Assembly (NCBI RefSeq): GCF_000959525.1
Contig: NZ_CP009831.1
Span: forward strand, 1,178,001 to 1,242,000
Origin: Burkholderia multivorans ATCC BAA-247
GTDB lineage: Bacteria; Pseudomonadota; Gammaproteobacteria; Burkholderiales; Burkholderiaceae
Length of the DNA stretch: 64,000 bases
Direction of reading: 5' to 3'
Shown here: one piece after another, positions 53,714-62,819 of the stretch
How positions within the stretch are numbered: position 1 is the first letter of the stretch
Layout of the letters: each line of letters begins with the position of its first letter
Translations under genes and position numbers: made by a program
The notes under the pieces: model-generated
The model's database searches: none
Seen by the model: only the letters and a program-made list of their open reading frames with translations
Told to the model about the DNA's origin: nothing

Positions 53714-54388
53714 ATGCGTGTGCTGCTCGTCGAAGACAATCCCCTCCTTGCGCAGTCGCTGAACGACGCGCTGAGTGCCGCGCGGTTCGCGGTCGACCAC
53801 ATGGCGGACGGCGAGGCGGCGGACCACGTGCTGCGCACACAGGACTACGCGCTGGTGATCCTCGATCTCGGGCTGCCGAAGCTCGACGGGCTCGAGGTGC
53901 TGCGGCGGCTGCGTGCACGCCGCAATCCGGTGCCGGTGCTGATCCTTACGGCGCACGGATCGGTCGAGGATCGCGTGAAGGGTCTCGACCTCGGCGCCGA
54001 CGACTATCTCGCGAAGCCGTTCGAGTTGACCGAGCTCGAGGCGCGCGCCCGCGCGCTGATCCGGCGCAGCCTCGGCCACGAGCATTCGCGCGTCGAATGC
54101 GGGCCGCTCGCCTACGACAGCGTCGATCGCAGCTTCCGGCTCGCCGACGAGCCGCTGCCGCTCACGCCGCGCGAGCGCTCGGTGCTCGAGGTGCTGATCC
54201 TGCGCAACGGCCGCGCGATCAACAAGGAAACGCTGTCGGAAAAGATCTTCGGCCTCGACGAATCCGTCAACGCCGACGCGATCGAGATCTACGTGTACCG
54301 GCTGCGCAAGAAGCTAGAGAACAGCGGCGTCGCGATCGTCACGCTGCGCGGGCTCGGCTATCTGCTCGAAGCGAAGGCCGACGCGTGA
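53714..54388 (+). CDS. OmpR/TctD-type response regulator
   Basis: A 224-residue regulator. The receiver has VEDNPLL, phospho-acceptor Asp51 in ILDLGLPKLDG, Thr79 and Lys101 in LAKPF; the C-terminal winged helix (about 130-220) contains LTPRERSVLEVLILRNGRAI and ADAIEIYVYRLRKKLE. It overlaps the kinase gene by GTGA. TctD-type regulators control anion-uptake systems and outer-membrane porins; the divergent importer/porin unit is the likely target. Confidence 0.92.
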   Translation: MRVLLVEDNPLLAQSLNDALSAARFAVDHMADGEAADHVLRTQDYALVILDLGLPKLDGLEVLRRLRARRNPVPVLILTAHGSVEDRVKGLDLGADDYLAKPFELTELEARARALIRRSLGHEHSRVECGPLAYDSVDRSFRLADEPLPLTPRERSVLEVLILRNGRAINKETLSEKIFGLDESVNADAIEIYVYRLRKKLENSGVAIVTLRGLGYLLEAKADA

Positions 54389-55806
54389 AGCAGCCGAACC
54401 TGCGGGCCCAGGTCGCGCTGTGGTTGCTGCTGCCGCTGCTCGGCCTGCTCGCCTTCGATTCCTGGCTCACATACCAGCGCGCGATGAGCGCCGCACACGT
54501 CGCGTTCGATCGCACGCTGTCCTCGTCGCTGAAGTCGATCCGCGAAGGCGTACGGCTCAACGATGGCGACATCGAAGTCGACCTGCCGTATCTCGCGCTC
54601 GAGATGTTCGAATCCGGCGACGGAGGCAAGATCTACTACCTGATCCGCGAGGACAACGGCCGCACGATCACCGGCTATCCCGACCTGCCGCTGCCGCCCG
54701 GCGACGACGCGGCCGGCGATCGCACCCTGTTCGTCACGCACTACTACGACGTCGTCTATCGCGGCGAGCAGCTGCGCATGGCCGCGCTGCGCGTGCCGGT
54801 GCACGACGTGCCGACCGCACAGACGCGCATCGTCTGGGTGATGGTCGGCGAGACGATCGAGGCGCGCCAGGCGCTGGCGCGGCAGATTCTCGTCGGCTCG
54901 CTGCTGCAGGAAGGGCTGCTCGTCGTGCTCGCGCTCGGCATCGTATGGCTCGGCGTCGGGCGCGGGCTGCGGCCGCTGAATCGGCTCTCGGCGACGGTCG
55001 CCGCGCGCAGCGAGGACGACCCGACGCCGCTCGATACGGGCGGGATGCCGAGCGAACTCGCGCCGCTCGTCGAGTCGATCAATCAGTACATCGGTCGCAC
55101 GCAGCGGATGCAGGTCGCGCGGCGGCGCTTCTTCGCGGACGCCGCGCATCAACTGAAGACGCCGCTCGCGGCCGTGCAGGCCGGCGTCGAACTGGCGCTG
55201 CGCCCCGACGAGCAGCCGCGCGTGAACGTGCATCTGCGTCGCGTGAACGGCGCGGTGCGGCAGGCCGCGAAGATCGTCCAGCAACTGCTGTCGTTGTCGC
55301 GGCTCGATTCGGACAGCGGCCATGCGGTCGCGCACAAGACGGTCGCGCTGCATCGGCTCGCGCGCAGCGTGACGCTCGACTGGTCGCCGGTCGCGCGCGC
55401 ACGCGACATCGATCTCGGCTTCGAGCACGATGCGGACGTCACGGTGCTCGGCCAGCCCGATCTGCTCGGCGAGATGATCGGCAACCTGATCGACAACGCG
55501 ATCCGCTATGCGGGCGACCGCGCGGTGATCACGGTGCGCGTGTCGCGCGAGGGCGAGTGCGCGCGGCTCGACGTGATCGACAATGGGCCCGGTATTCCCG
55601 AAGACGAGCGCGATGCCGTGTTCGAGCGCTTCCATCGCGGCAGCACGACGCAGACGGTGGAAGGCACGGGGCTCGGGTTGTCGATCGTGCGCGAGATCGC
55701 GCGCGTGCATCGAGGCAGCGTGGCGCTGGCCGGTGCGGCGGGCGGCGGGTTGATCGTCACGGTGAGTTTGCCGGCAGTGGACGACGAGGCGTCGCGCGTG
55801 CGCTGA
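54385..55806 (+). CDS. TctE-type sensor histidine kinase
   Basis: A 473-residue inner-membrane kinase starting with GTG. One transmembrane helix near residues 9-27, a periplasmic 2CSK_N sensor domain (about 30-165), a second helix (about 170-190), HAMP, then H-box FFADAAHQLKTPLA with His255, N-box NLIDNAIRYA, and G-boxes IDNGPGIP and GTGLGLSIV. It is co-translated with the response regulator. Such kinases sense citrate or other carboxylates, or divalent cations; the ligand here is unknown. Confidence 0.92.
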   Translation: MKQPNLRAQVALWLLLPLLGLLAFDSWLTYQRAMSAAHVAFDRTLSSSLKSIREGVRLNDGDIEVDLPYLALEMFESGDGGKIYYLIREDNGRTITGYPDLPLPPGDDAAGDRTLFVTHYYDVVYRGEQLRMAALRVPVHDVPTAQTRIVWVMVGETIEARQALARQILVGSLLQEGLLVVLALGIVWLGVGRGLRPLNRLSATVAARSEDDPTPLDTGGMPSELAPLVESINQYIGRTQRMQVARRRFFADAAHQLKTPLAAVQAGVELALRPDEQPRVNVHLRRVNGAVRQAAKIVQQLLSLSRLDSDSGHAVAHKTVALHRLARSVTLDWSPVARARDIDLGFEHDADVTVLGQPDLLGEMIGNLIDNAIRYAGDRAVITVRVSREGECARLDVIDNGPGIPEDERDAVFERFHRGSTTQTVEGTGLGLSIVREIARVHRGSVALAGAAGGGLIVTVSLPAVDDEASRVR

Positions 55807-55817
55807 GCGCGACTAAA

Positions 55818-56684
55818 TTAATCGCCGAAGCCGATCTCCGCATCGAGCGGCTGGCCGACCTCGAGCCACGCACCAGCGCCTTCGACGACGATCGCGTTGA
55901 TGCCGAACGTCAGCGCACCGTCGTAGTTCGGATTCGCGCGATAGGTCTGCAGCGTATCGGTCGGTTCGTGCGGCCATGCCGGATCGGGCGCGCCGGTGCG
56001 CTGGTCGATCGTCGGCATCGGGCAGCGCGTGCAGAGCTTCACGAGACGCAGCCGCACGCGCGTCGCGCCGTCGGCATCGAGGTGCTCGACGAAATCCTCT
56101 TCATACGCCTCGAGGTCGGACACGACGAGGTTCGGCCGGAAGCGGTTCATCGGAATCGCGGGCGCGCCCTTTGCGGCGAGTCGCGCATTCAGATCGTCGA
56201 GCGACGCCTGCCCGATCACAAGCAGCGGATAGCCGTCGGCGAACTGCGTATGCGCGTCGACGTCGCCTGTCCATTTGGCGCTGCACGCGCGCCGCGCGTC
56301 GCGCGCGAAGCGCACGAGTTTCGCGGGTTCGCCGAGCCATTCGCTGAACCACGCCGACGTGTCCGTGCCGGTATCGATCGCATCGACGGTGTCGCGCCAC
56401 ACGGTGGCGGCGATCGTCGGCGTGGCCGGCGTCGCGTCGCCGTCGAGCGGCGTGCGCAGTTCGCGCATGCCGGGCGCGTTCAGCACGAGCGTGTCGCCGT
56501 CGAACGCGGGCTGCACGAGCGCGAGGCGCGGATGCGTGCGCTGCGTGATCATTCGGCCGTGCGCGTCGGTCACCATCCAGTGGCGGTCGTACGCGAGGCC
56601 GGTATCGAGCAGTTGCGCACGCGGCAGCGCGATACCGCCGCAGGATTTGATCGGATAGACGTGGAGTTCGGCGATGGCTGGCAT
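55818..56684 (-). CDS. MOSC domain protein (YcbX-like)
   Basis: A 288-residue protein with an N-terminal MOSC beta-barrel domain (ELHVYPIKSCGGIALPRAQL) and a C-terminal MOSC domain containing the conserved Cys in LCTRCPMPTID (about residue 230), the region that binds the molybdenum cofactor in YcbX and mARC. NRFRPNLVV is the typical connecting motif. It could reduce N-hydroxylated compounds or handle sulfur on Moco. It is the last gene of the sulfonate-type minus-strand unit, 74 bases after the binding protein gene, and convergent with the kinase gene. The start at 56684 gives the family N-terminus. Confidence 0.87.
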   Translation of the reverse strand: MPAIAELHVYPIKSCGGIALPRAQLLDTGLAYDRHWMVTDAHGRMITQRTHPRLALVQPAFDGDTLVLNAPGMRELRTPLDGDATPATPTIAATVWRDTVDAIDTGTDTSAWFSEWLGEPAKLVRFARDARRACSAKWTGDVDAHTQFADGYPLLVIGQASLDDLNARLAAKGAPAIPMNRFRPNLVVSDLEAYEEDFVEHLDADGATRVRLRLVKLCTRCPMPTIDQRTGAPDPAWPHEPTDTLQTYRANPNYDGALTFGINAIVVEGAGAWLEVGQPLDAEIGFGD

Positions 56685-56758
56685 GACGCTGGCTGAGGTG
56701 GACGAAACGGTCGAGTCGCGATTGTGCCAGATCGCACGACGGCCGTCCGTGCGGGCGG

Positions 56759-57721
56759 TCACGCGAGCGGGAAGCCGAGATCGAACGTCGTGCGCACGTC
56801 GAGCGGCTGGCGCAGCAGCCCGGACTTGAGGTAGAAATCCGCGGTGCGCTGCTGTTCGGCGATCACCGTTGCATCGATCGCCTGCCAGCGCGTGGCGCGA
56901 CGCTGGAACTGCAGTTTCGCGGCTGCCGGCGGAATGCCGATGATCCGCGCGAGCGTCGCGGAATACGTGTCGACATGCCGGTACGACCATTGCTGCGCGC
57001 GCACGACGCGTTGCAGGAAATCGCGCAGCACGTCGCGCTTCGATGCGATCGCGGCGTCGGTCGCGGCGAGGTAGCTGAGCCCCGACCACAGGCCGCGGCC
57101 GTTGACGAGCACGCGCGCGCGGCCGCTCGTTTCGGCGAGCGCCGTATAGGGCTCCCAGGTCGCCCACGCGTCGATCGAGCCGGTCGCGAGCGCGAGCATC
57201 GTATCGGCCGGCGGCAGGAAGCGGAACGACACGGCGTCGGGCGGCAGGCCGGCCGCGTCGAGCGCCTTCAGCGTGACGAAATGGCCGATCGATCCGCGCG
57301 TGGTGCCGATCTGCTTGCCTTTCAGATCGGCCGCCCGTTTCAGCGTCGCGTCGGGCCGCACGAGCACCGCGGTGCCGAACGGATCCGAGCGGTTCGCGCC
57401 GATCACCTTGATGCGTGCGCCCGAGGCGAGCGCGAAGATCACCGGCGCGTCGCCGATCGGCCCGCAATCGACGGCCGCCGCATTCAGCGCTTCGGCGAGC
57501 GGCGCGGCCGCCGGAAATTCGGTCCACGCGATGTCGTAGGCGAGGTCGTGCAGTTCGCCGGCCGCTTCGAGCAGCGCGCGCAGCCCGCCTTTCTGGTCGC
57601 CGGCACGCAGCAGCGGTCGTGCACCGGCCTGCGCGCGCAGCGCGGCGGGCGCGACGGTCAGCGTGGCGGCGGTGGCGAGCGCACCGGCGTGCGCGAGGAA
57701 GTGGCGTCGGGTCGGATTCAT
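56759..57721 (-). CDS. ABC binding protein, NMT1/SsuA-like
   Basis: A 320-residue periplasmic protein with a Tat-like or Sec signal (RRHFLAHAGALATAATLTVAPA, shortened here to its pattern). The body matches the NMT1/SsuA family: GPIGDAPVIFALASGARIKVIGA, LKGKQIGTTRGSIGHF and GSIDAWATWEPY. Such proteins bind aliphatic sulfonates, taurine, nitrate or pyrimidine precursors. It is the second binding protein of the unit; the other is at 60890. It lies 37 bases after the cytochrome gene, so one importer may use two binding proteins. Confidence 0.85.
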   Translation of the reverse strand: MNPTRRHFLAHAGALATAATLTVAPAALRAQAGARPLLRAGDQKGGLRALLEAAGELHDLAYDIAWTEFPAAAPLAEALNAAAVDCGPIGDAPVIFALASGARIKVIGANRSDPFGTAVLVRPDATLKRAADLKGKQIGTTRGSIGHFVTLKALDAAGLPPDAVSFRFLPPADTMLALATGSIDAWATWEPYTALAETSGRARVLVNGRGLWSGLSYLAATDAAIASKRDVLRDFLQRVVRAQQWSYRHVDTYSATLARIIGIPPAAAKLQFQRRATRWQAIDATVIAEQQRTADFYLKSGLLRQPLDVRTTFDLGFPLA

Positions 57722-57758
57722 CGTCAGGAGCGATCGTCGGAGAGAGGGTTCGGGGAAG

Positions 57759-58940
57759 TCAATGCGGCAGGCCGGCCTGCACGTCGCGTACGGGTTCGGC
57801 GTCGATGCGCAGCAGCAGCGCGGTCAGCGAATCGGCGGCGCCCGTTGCGCGCGACGGGCCTGCGCCGGCGTCCGCGCCGCAGAGCAGATCGGCGGTCGAC
57901 CAGCCCGTGCTGCCCGGCAACGCACGCATCCGCAGCCAGCCGCGGCGGTCCGCGAACAGCTGCGTGCCGCCGAGCGCATCGGCCGGCACGCCGGCGATCG
58001 TCGCGAACGTGCGCCACGCGCCGGGCGTCGCGGCGACGCAGTTGGCCCGCGCGGCCGTCGACGGCGGCATCGGCGCGTCGTCGGTCGTGACGAGCAGCGT
58101 CTGCCAGCGCGGGTCTTCGGGCGGCGGCGCGCTGCCGGGCCGCAGCGCGACGATGCGTACGCGCTGTCCTTCGCGCCAGCGCGCGAGCGGCTGCGCCGTC
58201 GCCTCGCCGCAGCGCACGTCGAGTGCCGGCAGCGGGACCGGCACCGGCCACGCGCCGGCCGTCCGCGCGCTGCTGCCGGCCGACAGCGCTTTCAGGTAAT
58301 CGAGCACGGCCCACGTGTCGGCGGCATCGAGCGTCGCGGCGAAGCCGGGCATCGACGGCGCATCGTGCGCGTCGCGCATGCCGTGCCGCACGTGCCAATA
58401 CAGCTCGCCGTCGAGTCGCCGCGCGAGCAGCGTGCCCGCGAAGGTCGGCGGCCAATGCGCGAGCGTCGCGGCGAGCGGCCCTTCGCCGCGGCCGTCCGCG
58501 CCGTGACAGGCCGCACAGTGCCGCGCATACAGATTTGCGCCGTGCATCACGGTCGCGACCGAAAACGGCACCGGGCTGCGCTGGAAACTCGTCGGCACGG
58601 CCGGCGCAAGCCACAGCGACGCGGGCGGCCACGGCGTGCACCACGCGAGCGCGAGCGCGCCGATCGCTGCGGTCACGCGCCATCTGCGCGAAGCGACCGC
58701 GACGCAGCCGAGCGCCACCGCGAGCGCCGTCGCCGCACAGGCGAGCGCCAGCTGTCGCGTGAGTCCCGCATCGATGCGCAACGTCTCGAGCGCGATCCGC
58801 CGTGCCCACGGCCACGCGGCCTGTCCGTCGGCGTCGCCGGTCAGGCCGACCGCGTGCAACGCGCGCGCGAGCGCGACCTGCGCGCGATACAGCGACTGCA
58901 GGAACACGAGCGCCCAGTCGGCGAACGGCGGCACCGTCAT
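57759..58940 (-). CDS. Membrane cytochrome c with a possible redoxin-like end
   Basis: A 393-residue protein. Transmembrane helices lie near residues 63-80 and 90-105. One heme site CAACHG (about 139-144) follows HGANLYARH, and a distal MPGF is present. The last 150 residues resemble a thioredoxin-like fold (TIAGVPADALGGTQLFADRRGW), but no CxxC is seen. Placement inside a sulfonate importer unit is odd: such units seldom carry cytochromes. It may pass electrons from sulfite or another sulfur compound to the respiratory chain. Function is inferred only from context. Confidence 0.7.
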   Translation of the reverse strand: MTVPPFADWALVFLQSLYRAQVALARALHAVGLTGDADGQAAWPWARRIALETLRIDAGLTRQLALACAATALAVALGCVAVASRRWRVTAAIGALALAWCTPWPPASLWLAPAVPTSFQRSPVPFSVATVMHGANLYARHCAACHGADGRGEGPLAATLAHWPPTFAGTLLARRLDGELYWHVRHGMRDAHDAPSMPGFAATLDAADTWAVLDYLKALSAGSSARTAGAWPVPVPLPALDVRCGEATAQPLARWREGQRVRIVALRPGSAPPPEDPRWQTLLVTTDDAPMPPSTAARANCVAATPGAWRTFATIAGVPADALGGTQLFADRRGWLRMRALPGSTGWSTADLLCGADAGAGPSRATGAADSLTALLLRIDAEPVRDVQAGLPH

Positions 58941-58999
58941 CGGCGCTCCGATTGCCGCGCACGGCCGATGCTGTCTACCCGGCGAACGACAGCCCGCAT

Positions 59000-59800
59000 C
59001 TACCAGCTCGCATCAAGCCCGAGATGCCGCAGCGCTTCGTGACGCAGCGCTGCGAGGCGTGGGTCGCCGCGATGGCGCGGATACGGCAGGTCCACCTGCA
59101 GTTCGGCGACGATGCGCGCGGGACGCGGCCCGAACACGATCACGCGCTGCGCGAGGAACAGCGCTTCCTCGACGTCGTGCGTAACGAGCAGCGCGGAGAA
59201 ACCGTCGCGTTGCCACAGCGCGGTCAGCTCGGCCTGCATCGTCAGCCGCGTCAGCGAATCGAGCTTGCCGAGCGGCTCGTCGAGGATCAGCAGGCGCGGA
59301 TCGTTGACGAGCGCGCGGGCGAGGGCGACGCGCTGCGCCATCCCGCCGGACAGCTGGTGCGGAAACGCGTTCGAGAACGCCTGCAGCCCGACGCGCGCGA
59401 GCGCGTCGTCGACACGATACTGCGCCGTACGCGCCATGCCGCGCGCTTCGAGGCCGAGCGCGACGTTGGCGCGGACGCGGCGCCACGGGTAGAGCGTCGG
59501 ATCCTGGAACACGACGATGCGCGACGGGTCGGGGCGCGCGATCGGCACGCCGTCCTGCGCGATCGTGCCGGCGCGCGCGGCGTCGAGGCCGGCGACGAGC
59601 CGCAGCAGCGTCGACTTGCCACAGCCGCTCGGCCCGAGCAGCGCGACGAATTCGCCGGCGCCGACCGACAGCGACACGTCGTCGAGCACCGGCAGCGAGC
59701 CGTCGGGGCCGTCGAATGCATGGCTCACGCGACGAATGTCGATGCGCGCGCCGCGCGGCACGGCAACGGCGGGCGTAATGGTGGGGGCGGCGCTTACCAT
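59000..59800 (-). CDS. ABC ATP-binding protein, SsuB/TauB-like
   Basis: A 266-residue ATPase: Walker A GPSGCGKST (about 55), Q-loop VFQDPTLYPWRRV, signature LSGGMAQRVALARAL, Walker B LLILDEPLGKLD and VTHDVEEALFLAQ. The pattern is that of sulfonate/nitrate/taurine importers. The start at 59800 overlaps the permease stop by 7 bases. It energises uptake through the permease at 59794-60885. Confidence 0.93.
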   Translation of the reverse strand: MVSAAPTITPAVAVPRGARIDIRRVSHAFDGPDGSLPVLDDVSLSVGAGEFVALLGPSGCGKSTLLRLVAGLDAARAGTIAQDGVPIARPDPSRIVVFQDPTLYPWRRVRANVALGLEARGMARTAQYRVDDALARVGLQAFSNAFPHQLSGGMAQRVALARALVNDPRLLILDEPLGKLDSLTRLTMQAELTALWQRDGFSALLVTHDVEEALFLAQRVIVFGPRPARIVAELQVDLPYPRHRGDPRLAALRHEALRHLGLDASW

Positions 59801-60885
59801 TGGACGGTTCCCTTTTGCCAGGCGAGCACGCGGTCGCGCAGCGCGAACAGCAACGCGATCAGGCCGGAAAACAGCAGCGCCATCACGATCAGCGCCGCAT
59901 ACATGTTCACGTACGACGCCCAGCCCTGCGCCCAGCTCAGATACCAGCCGAGCCCCGATTTCACGCCCATCATTTCGGCGACGACGAGCACCGTGAACGA
60001 CGCGCTGAGTCCCATGAAGATGCCGACGAACACGTGCGGCAGCGCGGCCGGAATCGCGACGCGCAGCACGAGGAATCGCGCGCTCGCGCCGAACGTGCGC
60101 GCGACGTCGTAGTACTGCCGGTTCACGCTCGCGACGCCGGACCACGTGAGCACGGCGACCGGAAAGCCGGTGGCCAGCGCGATCAGGAACGCGGCGGCCG
60201 AATAGCTGGTCGGGAAGAAGTAGAACGTCAGCGGCAGCAGCGCGGTGGCCGGCACGGGGCCGAGCACGCGCAGCACGGGATGCACCCAGTAGCCGATGCG
60301 GCGCGACCAGCCGATCGACACGCCGACCGCGAAGCCGACGGCGACGCCGTACGCGAAACCGAGCGCGAGCAGTTTCAGCGTGTTGACGGCGCTGCCCGCG
60401 AGGCGCGGCCAATCGTCGACGTAGACCTCGATCAACGCCTGCGGCGGCGCGAAGAACGGCGTAGGCAGCCAGCCGGTCTTTGCGGTCGCGATTTCCCAGG
60501 CGGCGAGCACGAGCGGCAGCGCGACGAGCCAGGGGCCCGCACCGTGCACGCGCGCGAGCGGCGCGCGTACGGCCCGCACGAGCGGCCCGAGCGTCGCGGC
60601 GACGAGCAGCAGCACGGCGAACGCGCCGGCGGCGATCGCGAACGTGTCCGTGTAGGCCCAGTCGGTGAAGCCGACGACGCGGTTCGGCCACAGCTGTGTG
60701 ACGGCCGCGAGCAGCGTCCATGCGAGCGCGGCCGCGATGCCGGCGGGCCACACGCGCGTGCGCCGCGCGTCGGCCGCGGATGCCGCGTCGCACGCGCTGC
60801 ATGCGACGCGCGACGCTGCGGCGCCAGCGCCGCCGGCGGGTGCCGGCGCAGTGCGTGCGGAGGAAGCGGATTCGATCGTCGACAT
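59794..60885 (-). CDS. ABC permease, SsuC/TauC-like
   Basis: A 363-residue permease. The N-terminal 110 residues carry two extra transmembrane helices not seen in minimal SsuC; the C-terminal 240 residues form the usual six-helix domain with the EAA loop SVNRQYYDVARTFGASARFLVLRVAIPAALP (pattern YYDVARTFGA). The start at 60885 follows GGGGTGA. It forms the membrane channel of the sulfonate-type importer. Confidence 0.9.
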   Translation of the reverse strand: MSTIESASSARTAPAPAGGAGAAASRVACSACDAASAADARRTRVWPAGIAAALAWTLLAAVTQLWPNRVVGFTDWAYTDTFAIAAGAFAVLLLVAATLGPLVRAVRAPLARVHGAGPWLVALPLVLAAWEIATAKTGWLPTPFFAPPQALIEVYVDDWPRLAGSAVNTLKLLALGFAYGVAVGFAVGVSIGWSRRIGYWVHPVLRVLGPVPATALLPLTFYFFPTSYSAAAFLIALATGFPVAVLTWSGVASVNRQYYDVARTFGASARFLVLRVAIPAALPHVFVGIFMGLSASFTVLVVAEMMGVKSGLGWYLSWAQGWASYVNMYAALIVMALLFSGLIALLFALRDRVLAWQKGTVQW

Positions 60886-60889
60886 CGCG

Positions 60890-61924
60890 TCACCCCAGCA
60901 CGTTTGCATAGACCTGCTGCGCGAAGCGCTGCGGATCCGTGCTCTTTTTCAGCACGTTGATGCGACGGAAATCGTCCGCATAGAACGCGATTTCCTGCTG
61001 CAGGTCGACGTTGGTCGGGTGGTGCGTATAGGTCAGCGTCGCATAGAGCTTGCGCAGGTCTTCCGTACTGATCTTCGGCGAATACTTCGCGAATACCTTG
61101 GCGGCTTCGTTCGGATTGTCGTGCGTGTATTCGGTCGCCTGCACGATCGAGCGCGCGAGCGCGGCGGCCGCCGGGCGGTCGTTGCGCACGAGATCGCCGC
61201 GCGCGCCGATCACGCAGCAGACCTTGCGCGCATATTCGCCGGACAGGTTCGTCGCGAGCTCCGCATAGGCGCCCTGGCTGCGCTTCTCGAGCAGATAGAG
61301 GTTCGGGTCGCCGTCGGCGATCGCCTGGATCTCGCCCTTGTCGACCGCGACGCCGAGCAGGTCGGCCGGATACTGCCGCCACGCGATGTCGCGTTCGGGA
61401 TCGATGCCGTTCTTCGCGAGCAGGATCGAGAAGAAGTGCTTGCCGGGCGCGGCGAGATCGCTGACGCCGACCGTCTTGCCCTTGAGCGCCTGCAGCGACG
61501 TCACGCCGGCGGCTTTGGCGCCGACGAGCCGCACGCAGCCGCCGTGCGAGCTGCCGATGATCTTCACGTCGAAGCCGGCTTCGAGCGGCTTCAGCCAGCG
61601 ATGGATCATCCCGACCGCCGCATCGGCCTTGCCGGTCGCGATCGATTCGAGCAGCTGGTCGGTCGAGCCGCTGTAGTTGATGAGCTCGACCTGCAGGCCG
61701 TTGCGTTCGAAGAAGCCGCGCTCCTGCGCGACGACGATCGGCGTCAGGCAGAACGCGTTCTGGTTCCAGGCGAACGTGAGCTTCTTCAGCGGCGGCGCCG
61801 ACCACGCGCGGCGGCCGAGCGTGATCGCCGGCGCGGCGAGCGCGGCGGCGCCGGCCGCGCGCAGCAGCCGGCGGCGTGTGGCGTCGTGCGCGTCGGAACG
61901 CGCGAGAACGGGGGTATCGGTCAT
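60890..61924 (-). CDS. ABC binding protein, SsuA-like
   Basis: A 344-residue periplasmic protein with a Tat-type signal (TRRRLLRAAGAAALAAPA). The mature part has LTFAWNQNAFCLTPIVVAQERGFF and GKADAAVGMIHRWLKPLEAG, the SsuA/NMT1 two-lobe pattern. It lies 4 bases upstream of the permease gene, so it is probably the main binding protein of that importer. Aliphatic sulfonates are likely substrates because an SsuD-like monooxygenase is in the same unit. Confidence 0.9.
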   Translation of the reverse strand: MTDTPVLARSDAHDATRRRLLRAAGAAALAAPAITLGRRAWSAPPLKKLTFAWNQNAFCLTPIVVAQERGFFERNGLQVELINYSGSTDQLLESIATGKADAAVGMIHRWLKPLEAGFDVKIIGSSHGGCVRLVGAKAAGVTSLQALKGKTVGVSDLAAPGKHFFSILLAKNGIDPERDIAWRQYPADLLGVAVDKGEIQAIADGDPNLYLLEKRSQGAYAELATNLSGEYARKVCCVIGARGDLVRNDRPAAAALARSIVQATEYTHDNPNEAAKVFAKYSPKISTEDLRKLYATLTYTHHPTNVDLQQEIAFYADDFRRINVLKKSTDPQRFAQQVYANVLG

Positions 61925-61959
61925 CGTGGGTCTCCGGGGCCGGTCGTGCGGAACGGCGC

Positions 61960-62799
61960 TCAGTCGAGCAGGTCGGGTTCGTCGGCAACGACGCGCGCGT
62001 ACAGGCTGTCGAACGCATGCAGCGCGCCGTCGGGGCCGCCGATCTGCCCGTGCGTGTGACGCGCGGTCGCGTGATCGATCGGCTGCGGCGTGCCGGCCGC
62101 TTCGGCGAGCAATTGCGTATGCGCGGCGTTGTCGAGCGCGATGTACCACCATGCGGCAGCCTCGACCGTCGGGCCGGCCGTCAGGATGCCGTGATTCTTC
62201 AGAATCACGCCCTTGTGCGTGCCGCCGTCGGGCTTCGCGAGCGCATGCGCGATGCGCGCACCTTCGCTCGTGTCGACCACCATCCCCGTGAAATCGTCGA
62301 ACAGCGCATGGTCTTCGTAGAACACGCAGGCGTCCTGCGTGAGCGGATCGAGCGGACGACCGAGCGTCGACCATGCCTTGCCGTAGGTCGAATGCGTATG
62401 CGCAGCGGCGACGACGTGCGGATGCGCGTCATGAATCGCGGCATGGATCGCGAACGCGGCCTTGTTGAGCGGCCGCGTGCCGATCACGGTTTCGCCGCGC
62501 GCGTTGACGAGCAGCAGATCCGACACGCGGATCTGCGAGAAATGCACGCCGAGCGGATTCACCCAGAAGTGATCGGGCAGCTCCGGATCGCGTGCCGTGA
62601 TGTGGCCCGCGAGCCCCGACGCGAAGCCGAAGCGCGCGAACAGGCGGAACGCGGCCGCCAGCCGCTCCTGCCGGTGACGGCGCTCGGCCGCGACGTCGAT
62701 GCGCGGTGCGGACGGATCGAACCAGAAATGCTGGCGCGGCGTATCGGCGAGCACGAGGCCCGACGCGGTGCGCGTGGGCGGGGAAAGGACGGCGGACAT
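61960..62799 (-). CDS. Class II aldolase/adducin family protein
   Basis: A 279-residue zinc-type aldolase-fold protein. Metal-binding His residues appear in AAAHTHSTYGKAW (about residues 135-140) and in VILKNHGILTAG, with a catalytic acid in the YEDHALFDD segment. GLAGHITARDP near residue 62 fits the family phosphate-binding region. Related proteins act on C-S or C-C bonds in sulfonate or thio-sugar breakdown. It follows the monooxygenase by 20 bases. The reaction here is not known. Confidence 0.83.
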   Translation of the reverse strand: MSAVLSPPTRTASGLVLADTPRQHFWFDPSAPRIDVAAERRHRQERLAAAFRLFARFGFASGLAGHITARDPELPDHFWVNPLGVHFSQIRVSDLLLVNARGETVIGTRPLNKAAFAIHAAIHDAHPHVVAAAHTHSTYGKAWSTLGRPLDPLTQDACVFYEDHALFDDFTGMVVDTSEGARIAHALAKPDGGTHKGVILKNHGILTAGPTVEAAAWWYIALDNAAHTQLLAEAAGTPQPIDHATARHTHGQIGGPDGALHAFDSLYARVVADEPDLLD

Positions 62800-62819
62800 C
62801 GTCGGCGTCTCCCGTGGAA

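Noticed and set aside
53087-54085. 332-codon minus-strand frame crossing the response-regulator gene
   Set aside because: Most of it is antisense to the intact regulator at 53714; only a short part carries genuine relic sequence, in another frame.
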